Source of the DNA: Verrucomicrobiota bacterium | Lineage (GTDB): Bacteria; Verrucomicrobiota; Verrucomicrobiia; Limisphaerales; JADJPG01 | Assembly (NCBI GenBank): GCA_016713365.1 | Contig: JADJPG010000002.1 | Coordinates: 124,001-188,000 of the forward strand | Reading direction: 5' to 3' | DNA length: 64,000 nt | In this document: one piece after another, positions 38,925 to 47,675 of the stretch | How positions within the stretch are numbered: position 1 is the stretch's first letter | How the letters are laid out: every line of letters begins with the position of its first letter | The notes under the pieces: model-generated | Database searches by the model: none | The model's input: only the letters and a program-made list of their open reading frames with translations | Told to the model about the DNA's origin: nothing | Position numbers and translations under genes: made by a program

Positions 38925-40901
38925 CTATGCGCTCGCCAGTTCTTCGTTGGACGCGACGTTGTAGATCTTGAACTGCTCCGCGTGCATCGAGGGTTCCGGT
39001 CGGAACAGCAGGCGTCCGAAGTAACGCTTCTCGATCTCGTTGAGCAGTTTCTCGTCTTCGGTGCGCAGACGTTGCAGAACGGTCGGGTGAACGACGATGC
39101 GCAGTTGAAAATCCGAGTCGTCACGTGGACGCTTCTTCAGGATCTCGTTCAACTTGCGCTGAATTTCCACGCTCATCGTCTCCGCGCTCTTCACCTTGCC
39201 CTTGCCCTTGCAATACGGGCAATCGTCGTAGACCGCTGAACGCACGCTCTCGCTGTGACGCTGGCGTGTCATCTCCATGAGGCCGAGTTGTGAGATCGGC
39301 AGGATGTGAGTCTTGGCTTTGTCGCGGCGCAAGCCCTCGCGCATCTTCGAGTAAACCTGCTGCTGATCGCGGCGCGACTTCATGTCGATGAAGTCGAGCA
39401 CGATGAGTCCACCCATGTTGCGCAGGCGCAATTGGCGGCAAATTTCCTCCGCGGCTTCGAGGTTCACCTTGAGGATGGTTTGTTCCTGATCTTTGCCGCT
39501 CTTGTGGCGGCCGGTGTTGACGTCGATCGCTACGAGCGCCTCGGTTTCATCCACGACGATGTAGCCACCGCTCTTGAGCAGCACTTGCCGGCTGAACGTG
39601 GACTCCAACTGGCGCGTGATTCCAAAGCGATCGAAGATCGGCTGGTGATCGGTGTAGAGCTTCACCTTGTCCGCGGCACGACGGGAGATCTTGGTGATCA
39701 TCGCGCGCATGCGGTCGTGAGCCTGGGGGCTGTCCACTACGATGCGCTCGACATCTTCGGTGAGGAAGTCGCGCACTGTTCTCTCAATCAAGTCCGGCTC
39801 CTGGAAGACGCAGGTGGCGCTGGGCTGTTTCTTGATCTTGTCCTGAATCTGGTACCATTCCTCCAGCAGCAACGCGAGGTCGCGCACGAAGTAGCGCAAT
39901 TGCTGGCCTTCACCGACCGTTCGCATGATAACCCCCATGCCTTCCGGAATCGTGAGCTGACGAAGGATTTTTTTCAGGCGCTGGCGTTCTTCCTGATTCT
40001 CAATCTTGCGTGAGATGCCGCTCTGATCGGAATTCGGCAGCAGCACGAGGTAACGGCCGGGCAGCACAAGGTTCGTGGTGACGCGCGGACCTTTGGTGCC
40101 GATGGGGCCCTTGGTGACCTGCACGATCAAATCGCTGCCGGGCGGGTAGAGGCGCGGGATGTCTTTCTGGGTGATCTTCGGCTTGTCGCGTTTGCGGCCG
40201 CCTTCACGTTCGACGACTTCCACGCCGCTGTCGAAGTTGCTCGGAACAATATCCCAGTAATGCAGGAACGCATTTTTCTCGAAACCGATGTCGACGAAGG
40301 CGGCTTTCAGCCCGTCTTCCATGTTGCGCACCTTGCCTTTGAAGATGCTGCCGACGAGACGTTCCTCGGATGTGCGTTCGATCGTGAACTCTTCCAAACG
40401 CCCTTCCTCGGAAACGGCGACGCGTGTCTCTAACGCCTCGGCGTTGATGATCACTTCCTTGTGCGTCTTCTTCACCGGACGGATCAGCTTCTGCACCTTC
40501 TTGATGACCTTCGAGGCTGTCGCCTTGATGGCTTCTAGAAGGGTCTTCGGCTTCTCTTCAACGTGAACCGGCTTGTAGGCTTCCTCTTCCACCTCGGCGG
40601 GTGTTTCGAGGTTTGGTTCACGGAATTCGTTGCGGTTACCTGTTGCCGCGTCCGGTGCGGGTTCGGCGGGCACGCCTTCGGGCGGGAGCCCGGCGGCGAT
40701 GTTTTCCGCGCGGTCGATCTCTTTCTGGTAACGCGACCGCTCGAACAACGGCTCGTTGCCGCTGGCGGGCTTGTCGCCCACGGCATCGGCGCGGGCCTGC
40801 TGCGCTTCGCGTTCCTGATGCTTGCCCGGCTTGGGCCCGCCACTGGGTCGGAAACGCATTCCGCCCCGGCGCCGGCGCCCAAAATGTTTTGATTCACTCA
40901 T
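38925..40901 (-). CDS. Ribonuclease E/G family endoribonuclease
   Basis: This 658-residue single-strand-specific endoribonuclease matures rRNA and starts mRNA decay. It has a basic N-terminal extension (about 1-160), an S1 domain (about 175-250; TIERTSEERLVGSIFKGKVRNMEDGLKAAFVDIGFEKNAFLHY), an RNase H-like region and the catalytic DNase I-like core with the metal-binding Asp residues in VAIDVNTGRH and GGLIVLDFIDM. A Zn-link motif (YDDCPYCKGKGKVKS) follows. Compared with RNase E of E. coli the C-terminal scaffold is missing, while the N-terminal extension is longer. It is the last gene of the mre-mrd operon, as in several other phyla. Confidence 0.95.
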   Translation of the reverse strand: MSESKHFGRRRRGGMRFRPSGGPKPGKHQEREAQQARADAVGDKPASGNEPLFERSRYQKEIDRAENIAAGLPPEGVPAEPAPDAATGNRNEFREPNLETPAEVEEEAYKPVHVEEKPKTLLEAIKATASKVIKKVQKLIRPVKKTHKEVIINAEALETRVAVSEEGRLEEFTIERTSEERLVGSIFKGKVRNMEDGLKAAFVDIGFEKNAFLHYWDIVPSNFDSGVEVVEREGGRKRDKPKITQKDIPRLYPPGSDLIVQVTKGPIGTKGPRVTTNLVLPGRYLVLLPNSDQSGISRKIENQEERQRLKKILRQLTIPEGMGVIMRTVGEGQQLRYFVRDLALLLEEWYQIQDKIKKQPSATCVFQEPDLIERTVRDFLTEDVERIVVDSPQAHDRMRAMITKISRRAADKVKLYTDHQPIFDRFGITRQLESTFSRQVLLKSGGYIVVDETEALVAIDVNTGRHKSGKDQEQTILKVNLEAAEEICRQLRLRNMGGLIVLDFIDMKSRRDQQQVYSKMREGLRRDKAKTHILPISQLGLMEMTRQRHSESVRSAVYDDCPYCKGKGKVKSAETMSVEIQRKLNEILKKRPRDDSDFQLRIVVHPTVLQRLRTEDEKLLNEIEKRYFGRLLFRPEPSMHAEQFKIYNVASNEELASA

Positions 40902-40903
40902 AT

Positions 40904-42112
40904 CTAGGACCTTCTATGGATATACACGTTTTGCAAAATGCCTGCGGCGATCAACGAGCAGAGCACTGAAGATCCGCCATAACTTAGCAGCGGCAGTGGC
41001 ACCCCCGTTACGGGCATCAAGCGAATGTTCATGCCGATATTGATGAAGACATGGCTGAAGAGCATCGCAACGACGCCTACAGCCAGCAACTTGCCCAGGC
41101 GATCGCGAGCCTGGCCGGCAATTCTTATGCCGGTGAACAACACCACGGAGTAAAGCATGACCACAGTCACGCTCCCCATGAATCCTTTCTCCTCGGCAAT
41201 GACGGAGAAAATGAAATCGTTATGCGCCACACCGCGCGGCAAATAGCCTAGCGCGTTCTGTGTGCCATCGCGCCAGCCCTTGCCGGTCAATCCGCCGGAA
41301 CCGACGGAGATGAGCGCCTGGGTGACGTTGTAGGAATCATTTCGAGACTGGCGACGAGCTTCTGCCTTCTGCGCGGGGGTGGCATCAGCCGGCACGCCAT
41401 CAATCCCGAAATAAGTCAGCAGCCGTCGACGCTGATAATCTTCCAGCTTGATCTGCCACGAAGGTGGAGCAAATAGGACGTCGATCAAGATCAACGACAC
41501 CAGCAGGCCAGACGCGCCAATCAGCGAGACGATGAACCGTGGAGGAACGCCTCCCACAAACATGGTCACCAGACCGACGGGAAGAAGGATCAACGCCGAA
41601 CCGAGATCCGGTTCCTTGAGGATCAGGATAAATGGCAGCATGACCATTCCAATGGCTTTCCAGAAAAGCTTGGGCGATCGCAATTCGTCCACGGGCCGGC
41701 TGAGAAAGCTCGCCATCGCGATGATGACGCCCAGCTTCGCAAACTCCGACGGCTGGATGGAAAAGAGTCCCAGGTTGATCCACCGCCGCGCGCCCCAGCC
41801 TTGCGTGGAGCCGATGCCGGGAATCACTACCGCGATGAGCAACAGGATGGTGCCCCAGTAGATGACGATCGACCATCGGGCGATGATCCGGTAGTCGACG
41901 AGGCACAAGGTTGCCATCGCGCCGGTGCCGAGGACGTACCAGCAGATTTGACGGAACCACGCCTGGTTGTACCACGCGGTCAACGATACGGACTCGTTCG
42001 CCATGGTGGCGCTGAACACGAAGAATGCGCCGACCATCATCAGCCCGCCGAGCGCGGCGAGCATCAGCCAATCCACGGGCGGTTGGCGTTCGTTGACGGG
42101 TTGGCGAATCAT
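40904..42112 (-). CDS. rodA: Rod shape-determining protein RodA
   Basis: This 402-residue polytopic membrane glycosyltransferase of the SEDS family polymerises lipid II with PBP2 in the elongasome. About ten helices are visible, with the conserved GWGARRWINLGLFSIQPSEFAKLGVI, the Asp/Glu loop LKEPDLGSALILLPVGL, LTGKGWRDGTQNALGYLPRGVAHNDFIFSVIAEEKGF and GMNIRLMPVTGVPLPLLSYGGSSVL. ATG 42112 is chosen (MIRQPVNERQPPVDW); it overlaps mrdA by 4 nt. RNase E/G follows by 2 nt. Confidence 0.96.
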   Translation of the reverse strand: MIRQPVNERQPPVDWLMLAALGGLMMVGAFFVFSATMANESVSLTAWYNQAWFRQICWYVLGTGAMATLCLVDYRIIARWSIVIYWGTILLLIAVVIPGIGSTQGWGARRWINLGLFSIQPSEFAKLGVIIAMASFLSRPVDELRSPKLFWKAIGMVMLPFILILKEPDLGSALILLPVGLVTMFVGGVPPRFIVSLIGASGLLVSLILIDVLFAPPSWQIKLEDYQRRRLLTYFGIDGVPADATPAQKAEARRQSRNDSYNVTQALISVGSGGLTGKGWRDGTQNALGYLPRGVAHNDFIFSVIAEEKGFMGSVTVVMLYSVVLFTGIRIAGQARDRLGKLLAVGVVAMLFSHVFINIGMNIRLMPVTGVPLPLLSYGGSSVLCSLIAAGILQNVYIHRRS

Positions 42113-44097
42113 GGAGTGTTCACGGCGATGGAGGGACGACCCTCGTTTTCCAGTTTTTGGATCGCGCGATAAATCTTTGCAGCCGCTGGCGCGCACGTGC
42201 CGCCGCCGGATGCGCCTTCCTCGACCATCACCACCACGACCCAGCGCGGATTTTCAAAGGGAGCACAGGAGGCGAACCACGTGGTGTGTCCGACGATTTG
42301 TCCGCGTGGATTGGTAATCTGTGCGGTGCCAGTTTTGCCGCCGATCCGCATGCCGGGAACAAGCGCCGCCTTGCCGGTGCCGCCTTCCTCAACGTCGGCG
42401 AGCATCGCCTCGCGCGTGATCGCGAGCGTGGTGTCGCTCACGCCGAGCAGATTGCGCGGTGGCTTGGTGGGAAACTCGATGACGGTTTCGTCGCTGTTCG
42501 GATCGGCGGGTTCAATCCTCTGAACGAGCCGCGGCCACATGACTTTGCCGCCATTGGCGATCGAGGAAATCATGACGGCCATCTGCAGCGGGGTAACGCT
42601 CAGGCGCCCCTGACCGATGCACACGTACGCGGTGTCGGGAGCAATCCAGCCGCGGCGGACTTCGGCGATCTTCGGCAGGTAACCAGGCGTTTCCTGGCTG
42701 CTGAGCAGACCGGTCTTCTCGCCGAGATGCAGCCGCTGGCCAAGCTGGATGATGCGCTCGATGCCGGCGCGCATGCCGTTGGTGATGAAATAGGTGTTGC
42801 TCGATTTGATGAACGCTTTCTTGAAGTCGTATTCGCCCGCTTCAGCCAAATCATCGATAGGCTTGTTTCGGCCGGGCACGCGGATGTAACCGGGGTTGGA
42901 GATGCGTTCGTTCGGATCGACGCCGGCCTCGAGCGCTGCCAGGCCGGTCAGGACTTTGAAGATCGATCCGGGCGCGTAATTCTCCTGCATCGCACGGTTA
43001 ATCTGCGGCTTGAGGGTTGGGCTGTTCAGGTGGAACCAGTTGTTGCTGCTGATGCGGGGAATGAAGGAATTGAGATCGAAGGACGGCGCTGAAGCCAGGG
43101 CCAGCACATCGCCGGTGTGTGGGTCCATGACGACGGCCGCGCCTTTCACCGAGCCGGCCATGGCTTGCTCAAGGGCGGTTTCGGCGGCGCGCTGGATGTC
43201 GGCATCGATCGTCAGCACCAGGTTTTTGCCGGGCTCGGCGGGCATCCAGACGTTCTCGGACTGGCGGTAGCCGAGGCTGTTGACGAGCACGGATTTCACG
43301 CCTGCCTTGCCGCGAAGCTCGGCGTCGAATTCTCCTTCCACGCCGACGTTGCCGCGATAATCGGGCAGCCGGAAATTCACATCCGCGACCTCGCCTTCGA
43401 GCGAACGATTGTCACGAACCAGGTAGCCAATGACGTGGCAGGCGAGATTTGTACCGGGGTAGTAGCGCGTGGGCTGGATTTCAAGATCGACGCCGGGCGG
43501 TGTGGACGAGCTTTCAAGCAGCCGGGCGATTTGATTTTGATCGAGGTTGGTGAAGATCGGCAGCGGCAGCGCAAGCTGACTGCTGTAGTGTTTCATGAAC
43601 TCTTCGAAGGTGAACTCCGCAGGCTGCTGCACGATGGTCGAGATGCGCTGGACGATGTTGCTGACGACGCGGTAGCGGACCTGGGCTTCGAGCGCGCGCC
43701 GCTGGGCGAGTGACATTTTCGGGAACTGCTTCTTGACCGGATCCGCGCCGAGCCAGCGTCGCCACGCGGGGAGGGCGTTGGTGACGAACTGTGGCTGGCG
43801 GCTGCGGGCGTATTCCGCGCGGAATTCATGGCGCAGTTCGTCGAGGTACAGGATGACGTTGTAGCTCGGGCGATTCTCGGCGATGGCCGCGCTGTGGCGG
43901 TCGAGGATCTTTCCGCGGATGGCGGGAATTCGGACGGTGCGGAAGGATTGGGACTTCTGGTTTTCCGTGTAGTGCCGGTAGGAGATGATTTGCACCCACC
44001 ACAGGCCGGCGATGAGGACGCCCATGCCCAAGAGCACCACCAGCGTGAGGGTGCGTAGATGCGGATCGTTCTTCTTGAGCTGGTCGAAGACAATCAT
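42109..44097 (-). CDS. mrdA: Penicillin-binding protein 2
   Basis: This 662-residue transpeptidase cross-links the lateral wall. An N-terminal membrane anchor (LTLVVLLGMGVLIAGLWWVQII) is followed by the pedestal dimerisation domain and the transpeptidase domain with the active Ser in PGSIFK (S-x-x-K), KSSNTYF (S-x-N) and GGKTGTAQ (K-T-G), all intact. The length is in the family range. It is in the operon mreB-mreC-mreD-mrdA-rodA, ending in an overlap with rodA. Confidence 0.96.
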   Translation of the reverse strand: MIVFDQLKKNDPHLRTLTLVVLLGMGVLIAGLWWVQIISYRHYTENQKSQSFRTVRIPAIRGKILDRHSAAIAENRPSYNVILYLDELRHEFRAEYARSRQPQFVTNALPAWRRWLGADPVKKQFPKMSLAQRRALEAQVRYRVVSNIVQRISTIVQQPAEFTFEEFMKHYSSQLALPLPIFTNLDQNQIARLLESSSTPPGVDLEIQPTRYYPGTNLACHVIGYLVRDNRSLEGEVADVNFRLPDYRGNVGVEGEFDAELRGKAGVKSVLVNSLGYRQSENVWMPAEPGKNLVLTIDADIQRAAETALEQAMAGSVKGAAVVMDPHTGDVLALASAPSFDLNSFIPRISSNNWFHLNSPTLKPQINRAMQENYAPGSIFKVLTGLAALEAGVDPNERISNPGYIRVPGRNKPIDDLAEAGEYDFKKAFIKSSNTYFITNGMRAGIERIIQLGQRLHLGEKTGLLSSQETPGYLPKIAEVRRGWIAPDTAYVCIGQGRLSVTPLQMAVMISSIANGGKVMWPRLVQRIEPADPNSDETVIEFPTKPPRNLLGVSDTTLAITREAMLADVEEGGTGKAALVPGMRIGGKTGTAQITNPRGQIVGHTTWFASCAPFENPRWVVVVMVEEGASGGGTCAPAAAKIYRAIQKLENEGRPSIAVNTP

Positions 44098-44099
44098 GG

Positions 44100-44651
44100 T
44101 TATTGCCTTCCTCTCTTGATCTGCCGGTCGGGACGGAAACTGGACTCGCCGAGTGGCCGGTAGTTGAAGGTTTCACCGATGCGATTGAACACGAAGAACC
44201 AGAGCGGCGTAATCGCTCCACCCATCAGGCTCATCGCGATCCATTGCCAGAGCGAGAACCAGCTGAGGAGCGGCTGAACCTGGGTGTTCATCAGCAACAC
44301 CAGTGTGACAATGGGAACGGCGGCGGTGGCGCAAAGTCCGAGGATGAATTGTGCGAACGCTTGCTGGCGGAGAATCAAATCGCTGAACTGGTGGATAACG
44401 AGTCCCACGAGAAACAACGGGAGCAGGCTGATCCCCAGTGGATTCGCGGAGAGCGAATCGATCCAGAGCCCGCAGCTGAGCGCCACGATGGTGAAGGTAA
44501 GGACGCCGCCGCTTAACGCTGCGTAGACGACGAGGCTGGGGATCAAATCGATCTGCACGACGACGAGATGACGAAACTCATTGAAGGTCGCCTGGGCGTA
44601 AATCGCCAGGTAGGCAACCAGAAGAATCGCGATGGTGTTGAACCAGCTCAT
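44100..44651 (-). CDS. mreD: Rod shape-determining protein MreD
   Basis: The 183 residues have five or so membrane helices (WFNTIAILLVAYLAIYAQ, LIPSLVVYAALSGGVLTFTIVAL, GISLLPLFLVGLVIHQF, and others) as expected for MreD, the membrane partner of MreC in the elongasome. The motif identity is weak in this fast-evolving family, so the call leans on its place between mreC and mrdA (6 and 2 nt). Confidence 0.88.
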   Translation of the reverse strand: MSWFNTIAILLVAYLAIYAQATFNEFRHLVVVQIDLIPSLVVYAALSGGVLTFTIVALSCGLWIDSLSANPLGISLLPLFLVGLVIHQFSDLILRQQAFAQFILGLCATAAVPIVTLVLLMNTQVQPLLSWFSLWQWIAMSLMGGAITPLWFFVFNRIGETFNYRPLGESSFRPDRQIKRGRQ

Positions 44652-44657
44652 GTTTCG

Positions 44658-45470
44658 TCAGGGCATCAGGATGAAGACTTCTTCGAGGCGGTTCATGTTC
44701 ACGGCGAGCCGCACCTGGGCTTCCTTGTATAGGCCGTAGCCGATGCTGCGAAAGTCGGCGATTTGCCCGACGACAATTCCTTTGGGAAACACGCCGCCCA
44801 TGCCGCTGGTAACCACGACCTGACCGGGGATGAGTTTGCTGTTTCGCGAGAGGTAGGTGAGATCAACCAGGGCGTGGTCCAGGGGGCTTGAGGAGGCGGG
44901 TGCGATGAATCCTTGCTCCCGGCTCTTGTCGTCGCCGACGAGAACGGCGACTCGGCAATCCGGATCGCCGACCAGCACGACATGCGATTGGGCGAAGCTC
45001 ACGCCAGCGATGCGCCCCACCAATCCTTCAGCGGTGACCACCGGGAGATTCGTGACTACGCCGTCGCGGGTGCCGCGGTCGATGGTGATCGTCTTCCACC
45101 AGTTCACCGGGTCGCGGGCGACGACTCGGGCCATCTTCGTTTTCCACGGATACTGGCGCGGGATGTTGAAGTAATCGCGCAGGCGATCGTTTTCGCGTTT
45201 CCATTCGTCAGCCTGACGGAAGTAAAGCGTAGAGAGCTGATTCGTCTTGTGCTGCCACTGAAGCTGGCGGATGAGCTCGCGTCGGGAGAGCAGGGAATAG
45301 CTGGAATTCTCCGCGAGGTCGCCGAGAGAGCCGGACATGCCGAAGAGAGGGAGGAAGATACCGCTGATGGCGAGCTTGAGGTTCGCCGCCGCCCGGTCGG
45401 GCAGCTTGAGGAGCACGAAGGTGCAGAGGATGATTACCCCCAGTGCAATATATTGCGGACGTTTTAACAT
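44658..45470 (-). CDS. mreC: Rod shape-determining protein MreC
   Basis: This 270-residue protein has an N-terminal membrane helix (YIALGVIILCTFVLLKL), a periplasmic coiled coil (about 70-100) and beta-barrel domains with VVARDPVNWWKTITIDRGTRDGV, VVTAEGLVGRIAGVSFAQS, VLVGDPDCRVAVLVGDDKS and VVTSGMGGVFPKGIVVGQI. It anchors MreB filaments and activates PBP2. It is 83 nt downstream of mreB, and that gap holds only short hairpins. Confidence 0.95.
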   Translation of the reverse strand: MLKRPQYIALGVIILCTFVLLKLPDRAAANLKLAISGIFLPLFGMSGSLGDLAENSSYSLLSRRELIRQLQWQHKTNQLSTLYFRQADEWKRENDRLRDYFNIPRQYPWKTKMARVVARDPVNWWKTITIDRGTRDGVVTNLPVVTAEGLVGRIAGVSFAQSHVVLVGDPDCRVAVLVGDDKSREQGFIAPASSSPLDHALVDLTYLSRNSKLIPGQVVVTSGMGGVFPKGIVVGQIADFRSIGYGLYKEAQVRLAVNMNRLEEVFILMP

Positions 45471-45553
45471 CTATTCACCCAACACGCATCAATGCGGCAG
45501 CGTTGTGCTGCAGCGATGCCGTCACACACGACGGCGATGGGATTGGGCGAACG

Positions 45554-46588
45554 CTAGGCGCGGGTGCCGGCGGTGTTCGTGACCCGCTTGAGGAATTGAA
45601 GCTCTTGCAAGACGCGTCCCGTGCCATTGGCCACGGCGGTCAGTGGATCGTCGGCAATGTGGACCGGCAATCCGGTCTCTTCAGCCACCAGCCGATCGAT
45701 GCCTCTCAACAAGGCACCACCACCCGCCATGACAATTCCCCGGTCGACCAGGTCGGCCGAGAGTTCAGGCGGGCAGCGTTCCAGCGTAATGCGGACGGAC
45801 TCCAAAATACTTGAAAGCGGTTCCTGCAAGGCCTCGCGAATCTCCTCCGAACGTATGGTCAACGTCTTGGGCAATCCGGCGGACAAATCGCGACCCTTCA
45901 CTTCCATCGTCAATTCCTGCTCCAGCGGAAATGCGGATCCGATCCGGATCTTGATTTCTTCCGCTGTGCGTTCGCCAATCATCAAATTGTAGGCCCGCTT
46001 CATGTGCGCAACGATCGTTTCGTCAAATTCGTCTCCGCCTACCCTCAGGCTGCGGCTGAAGACGATGCCGGCGAGGGAGATGATTGCGATTTCGCAAGTT
46101 CCTCCGCCGATATCAACGATCATGTTGCCCGCCGGTTCATGAACCGGCAGACCGACTCCGATGGCCGACGCCATCGGTTGTTCAATAAGGTAAACCTCGC
46201 GCGCACCCGCATGGGTGGCCGAGTCTTTGACGGCCCGTTTTTCCACTTCCGTAATGCCACTTGGCACTGCAACCACCACGCGGGGGGCGATGAGCTTGCG
46301 ATGATGCACCTTCTGGATGAAATGACGCAGCATCGCCTCGGTGATTTCAAAATCAGCGATGACACCGTCCTTCATGGGCCGGATGGCCACAATATTACCA
46401 GGAGTGCGGCCCAACATTCTCTTGGCCTCTTCGCCGACGGCCAGAACGTTGGTAGTCCCTGCTTGGATGGCTACAACGGAAGGTTCACGCAGAACAATGC
46501 CTTGGTCACGGACGTAAACAAGAGAGTTCGCCGTGCCGAGGTCGATGCCAATGTCGTTGGAAAACAGGCTTTTAACTTGTGCGAACAT
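45554..46588 (-). CDS. mreB: Rod shape-determining protein MreB
   Basis: This 344-residue actin homologue directs lateral wall synthesis. IGIDLGTANSLVYVRDQGIVLREPSVVA is the phosphate-1 region, IVDIGGGTCEIAIISLAG the phosphate-2 region and VMAGGGALLRGIDRL the adenosine-binding part. The operon begins here and reads leftward through mreC, mreD, mrdA, rodA and the RNase gene. Presence of a full set argues for a rod-shaped or at least elongating cell. Confidence 0.97.
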   Translation of the reverse strand: MFAQVKSLFSNDIGIDLGTANSLVYVRDQGIVLREPSVVAIQAGTTNVLAVGEEAKRMLGRTPGNIVAIRPMKDGVIADFEITEAMLRHFIQKVHHRKLIAPRVVVAVPSGITEVEKRAVKDSATHAGAREVYLIEQPMASAIGVGLPVHEPAGNMIVDIGGGTCEIAIISLAGIVFSRSLRVGGDEFDETIVAHMKRAYNLMIGERTAEEIKIRIGSAFPLEQELTMEVKGRDLSAGLPKTLTIRSEEIREALQEPLSSILESVRITLERCPPELSADLVDRGIVMAGGGALLRGIDRLVAEETGLPVHIADDPLTAVANGTGRVLQELQFLKRVTNTAGTRA

Positions 46589-46644
46589 GAATTGTGCCTA
46601 GCACGGGACTCAAGGTATGGGGGCGAAAGAGGCAAGGTCAAGCG

Positions 46645-46672
46645 TTTACACACAATATGCTGCGTTGATCAT
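46645..46672 (+). promoter_or_regulatory. Possible promoter for the non-coding transcript
   Basis: TTTACA (46645-46650) and GATCAT (46667-46672) have a 16-nt spacer and five and four consensus matches. It would start a transcript near 46680, just before the structured segment. Confidence 0.25.
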
Positions 46673-46690
46673 TCCGTGCTACTACGGAAC

Positions 46691-46876
46691 CCCTGAGACA
46701 GATTGGCTCCTCCAAGGCTCAGGGTCAAAATAGTGAAACTCCGAAGGGCGCAAGATGCGGCAATGCTGGGTGGGGTGCGATTTCTTGGAAATTGCTGTCG
46801 TCCCCAGTTCTGGTGACTGGCTGGGGACGCGGATTCGGGTAATTTGATGACGTGTTACACGCTTGGTTCTCAGGTG
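46691..46876 (+). ncRNA. Candidate structured RNA with 6S-like closing stem
   Basis: The 427-nt gap between divergent mreB and the next gene has no credible coding frame but ends in an intrinsic terminator. CCTGAGA (46692-46698) can pair with TCTCAGG (46868-46874), closing a region of about 183 nt, the size of 6S RNA. Inside, GTCCCCAG and CTGGGGAC (46799-46806, 46820-46827) form an 8-bp stem, with AAATT/AATTT outside it. CCCTGAG (46691-46697) also pairs with CTCAGGG (46718-46724), so the 5' end has two mutually exclusive partners. 6S RNA binds RNA polymerase and rearranges on product-RNA synthesis. The identification rests on size, closing stem and context only; sequence conservation could not be tested. 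Confidence 0.4.
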
Positions 46877-46890
46877 TGTGTTCTGTGTGA

Positions 46891-46927
46891 AAAGGCCGGA
46901 CCTGTTGTCCGGCCTTTCGTGTTTCTA
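46891..46927 (+). terminator. Intrinsic terminator in the mreB-yjbQ gap
   Basis: AAAGGCCGGA (46891-46900) pairs exactly with TCCGGCCTTT (46908-46917) around a 7-nt loop, followed by a T-rich stretch. No annotated gene ends here, so it probably closes a non-coding transcript on the plus strand. Confidence 0.85.
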
Positions 46928-47015
46928 GGTTTGGCGCCCGATTTCCCGCCCAATCGGCGCTTCGCCTGATCGAATTCCTCCTCGACGCAGAGTCCTGTGC
47001 GAACAGAGTGAACTT

Positions 47016-47435
47016 ATGAAATCACTCACCGAGCATCTCTGGTTCGAAGTCAAGGGCCGTCGAGGATTCGTAAACATTACCCCCACTGTCTCTGCCTTGG
47101 TGGGGAAGAGTGGCGTTCAGGAAGGATTGTGCCTGGTGAATGCCATGCATATTACGGCCTCCGTGTTCATCAACGACGAAGAGGAGGGTTTAAAGCAGGA
47201 CTATGAAGTGTGGTTGGAGAAACTCGCGCCGCATGAACCGACCAATCGTTACCGCCACAATCAGACCGGGGAAGATAATGCGGACGCCCACTTGAAGCGG
47301 CAAATCATGGGACGAGAAGTTGTCATCGCTATTACAAAAGGTGAACTCGACCTCGGTCCGTGGGAACAAATCTTCTACGGCGAGTTTGATGGCAACCGTC
47401 GGAAGCGCGTGCTGGTGAAGGTCATTGGGGAGTAG
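47016..47435 (+). CDS. YjbQ/UPF0047 family protein
   Basis: This 139-residue protein is of the UPF0047 family, which is called secondary thiamine-phosphate synthase from a weak activity of the E. coli member. Family motifs are EGLCLVNAMHITASVFINDEE, YRHNQTGEDNADAHLKRQIMG, LGPWEQIFYGEFDG and KRVLVKVIGE. It is a trimer with a metal or phosphate site in known structures. The cellular role is unclear. It is convergent with a tRNA gene. Confidence 0.92.
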   Translation: MKSLTEHLWFEVKGRRGFVNITPTVSALVGKSGVQEGLCLVNAMHITASVFINDEEEGLKQDYEVWLEKLAPHEPTNRYRHNQTGEDNADAHLKRQIMGREVVIAITKGELDLGPWEQIFYGEFDGNRRKRVLVKVIGE

Positions 47436-47494
47436 GCGACGACCTGAGGCTGGAAGGGGAGCCTGAACCTGCGGTTGAATGTTTGGGAAGGAAT

Positions 47495-47569
<75 letters not shown>

Positions 47570-47675
47570 AACCGGGACGCAAATCTTTCCAAGACCCAGC
47601 CCGCTCTGTCAAACCGAATGATAAAGGGGAGCAACCCAATATCGCTTTTTTACCCGCTGGGTTTCCCTTCAAGGA

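Noticed and set aside
45471..45553. Short hairpins between mreB and mreC as a terminator
   Set aside because: Weak stems without a T-tract, inside an operon that must be read through.
46600..47015. tmRNA, SRP RNA or RNase P RNA in the mreB-yjbQ gap
   Set aside because: No tag-peptide or tRNA-like ends, no SRP GGAAG-type apical loop, and no RNase P core such as GAGGAAAGTC; only the 6S-like closing stem remained.
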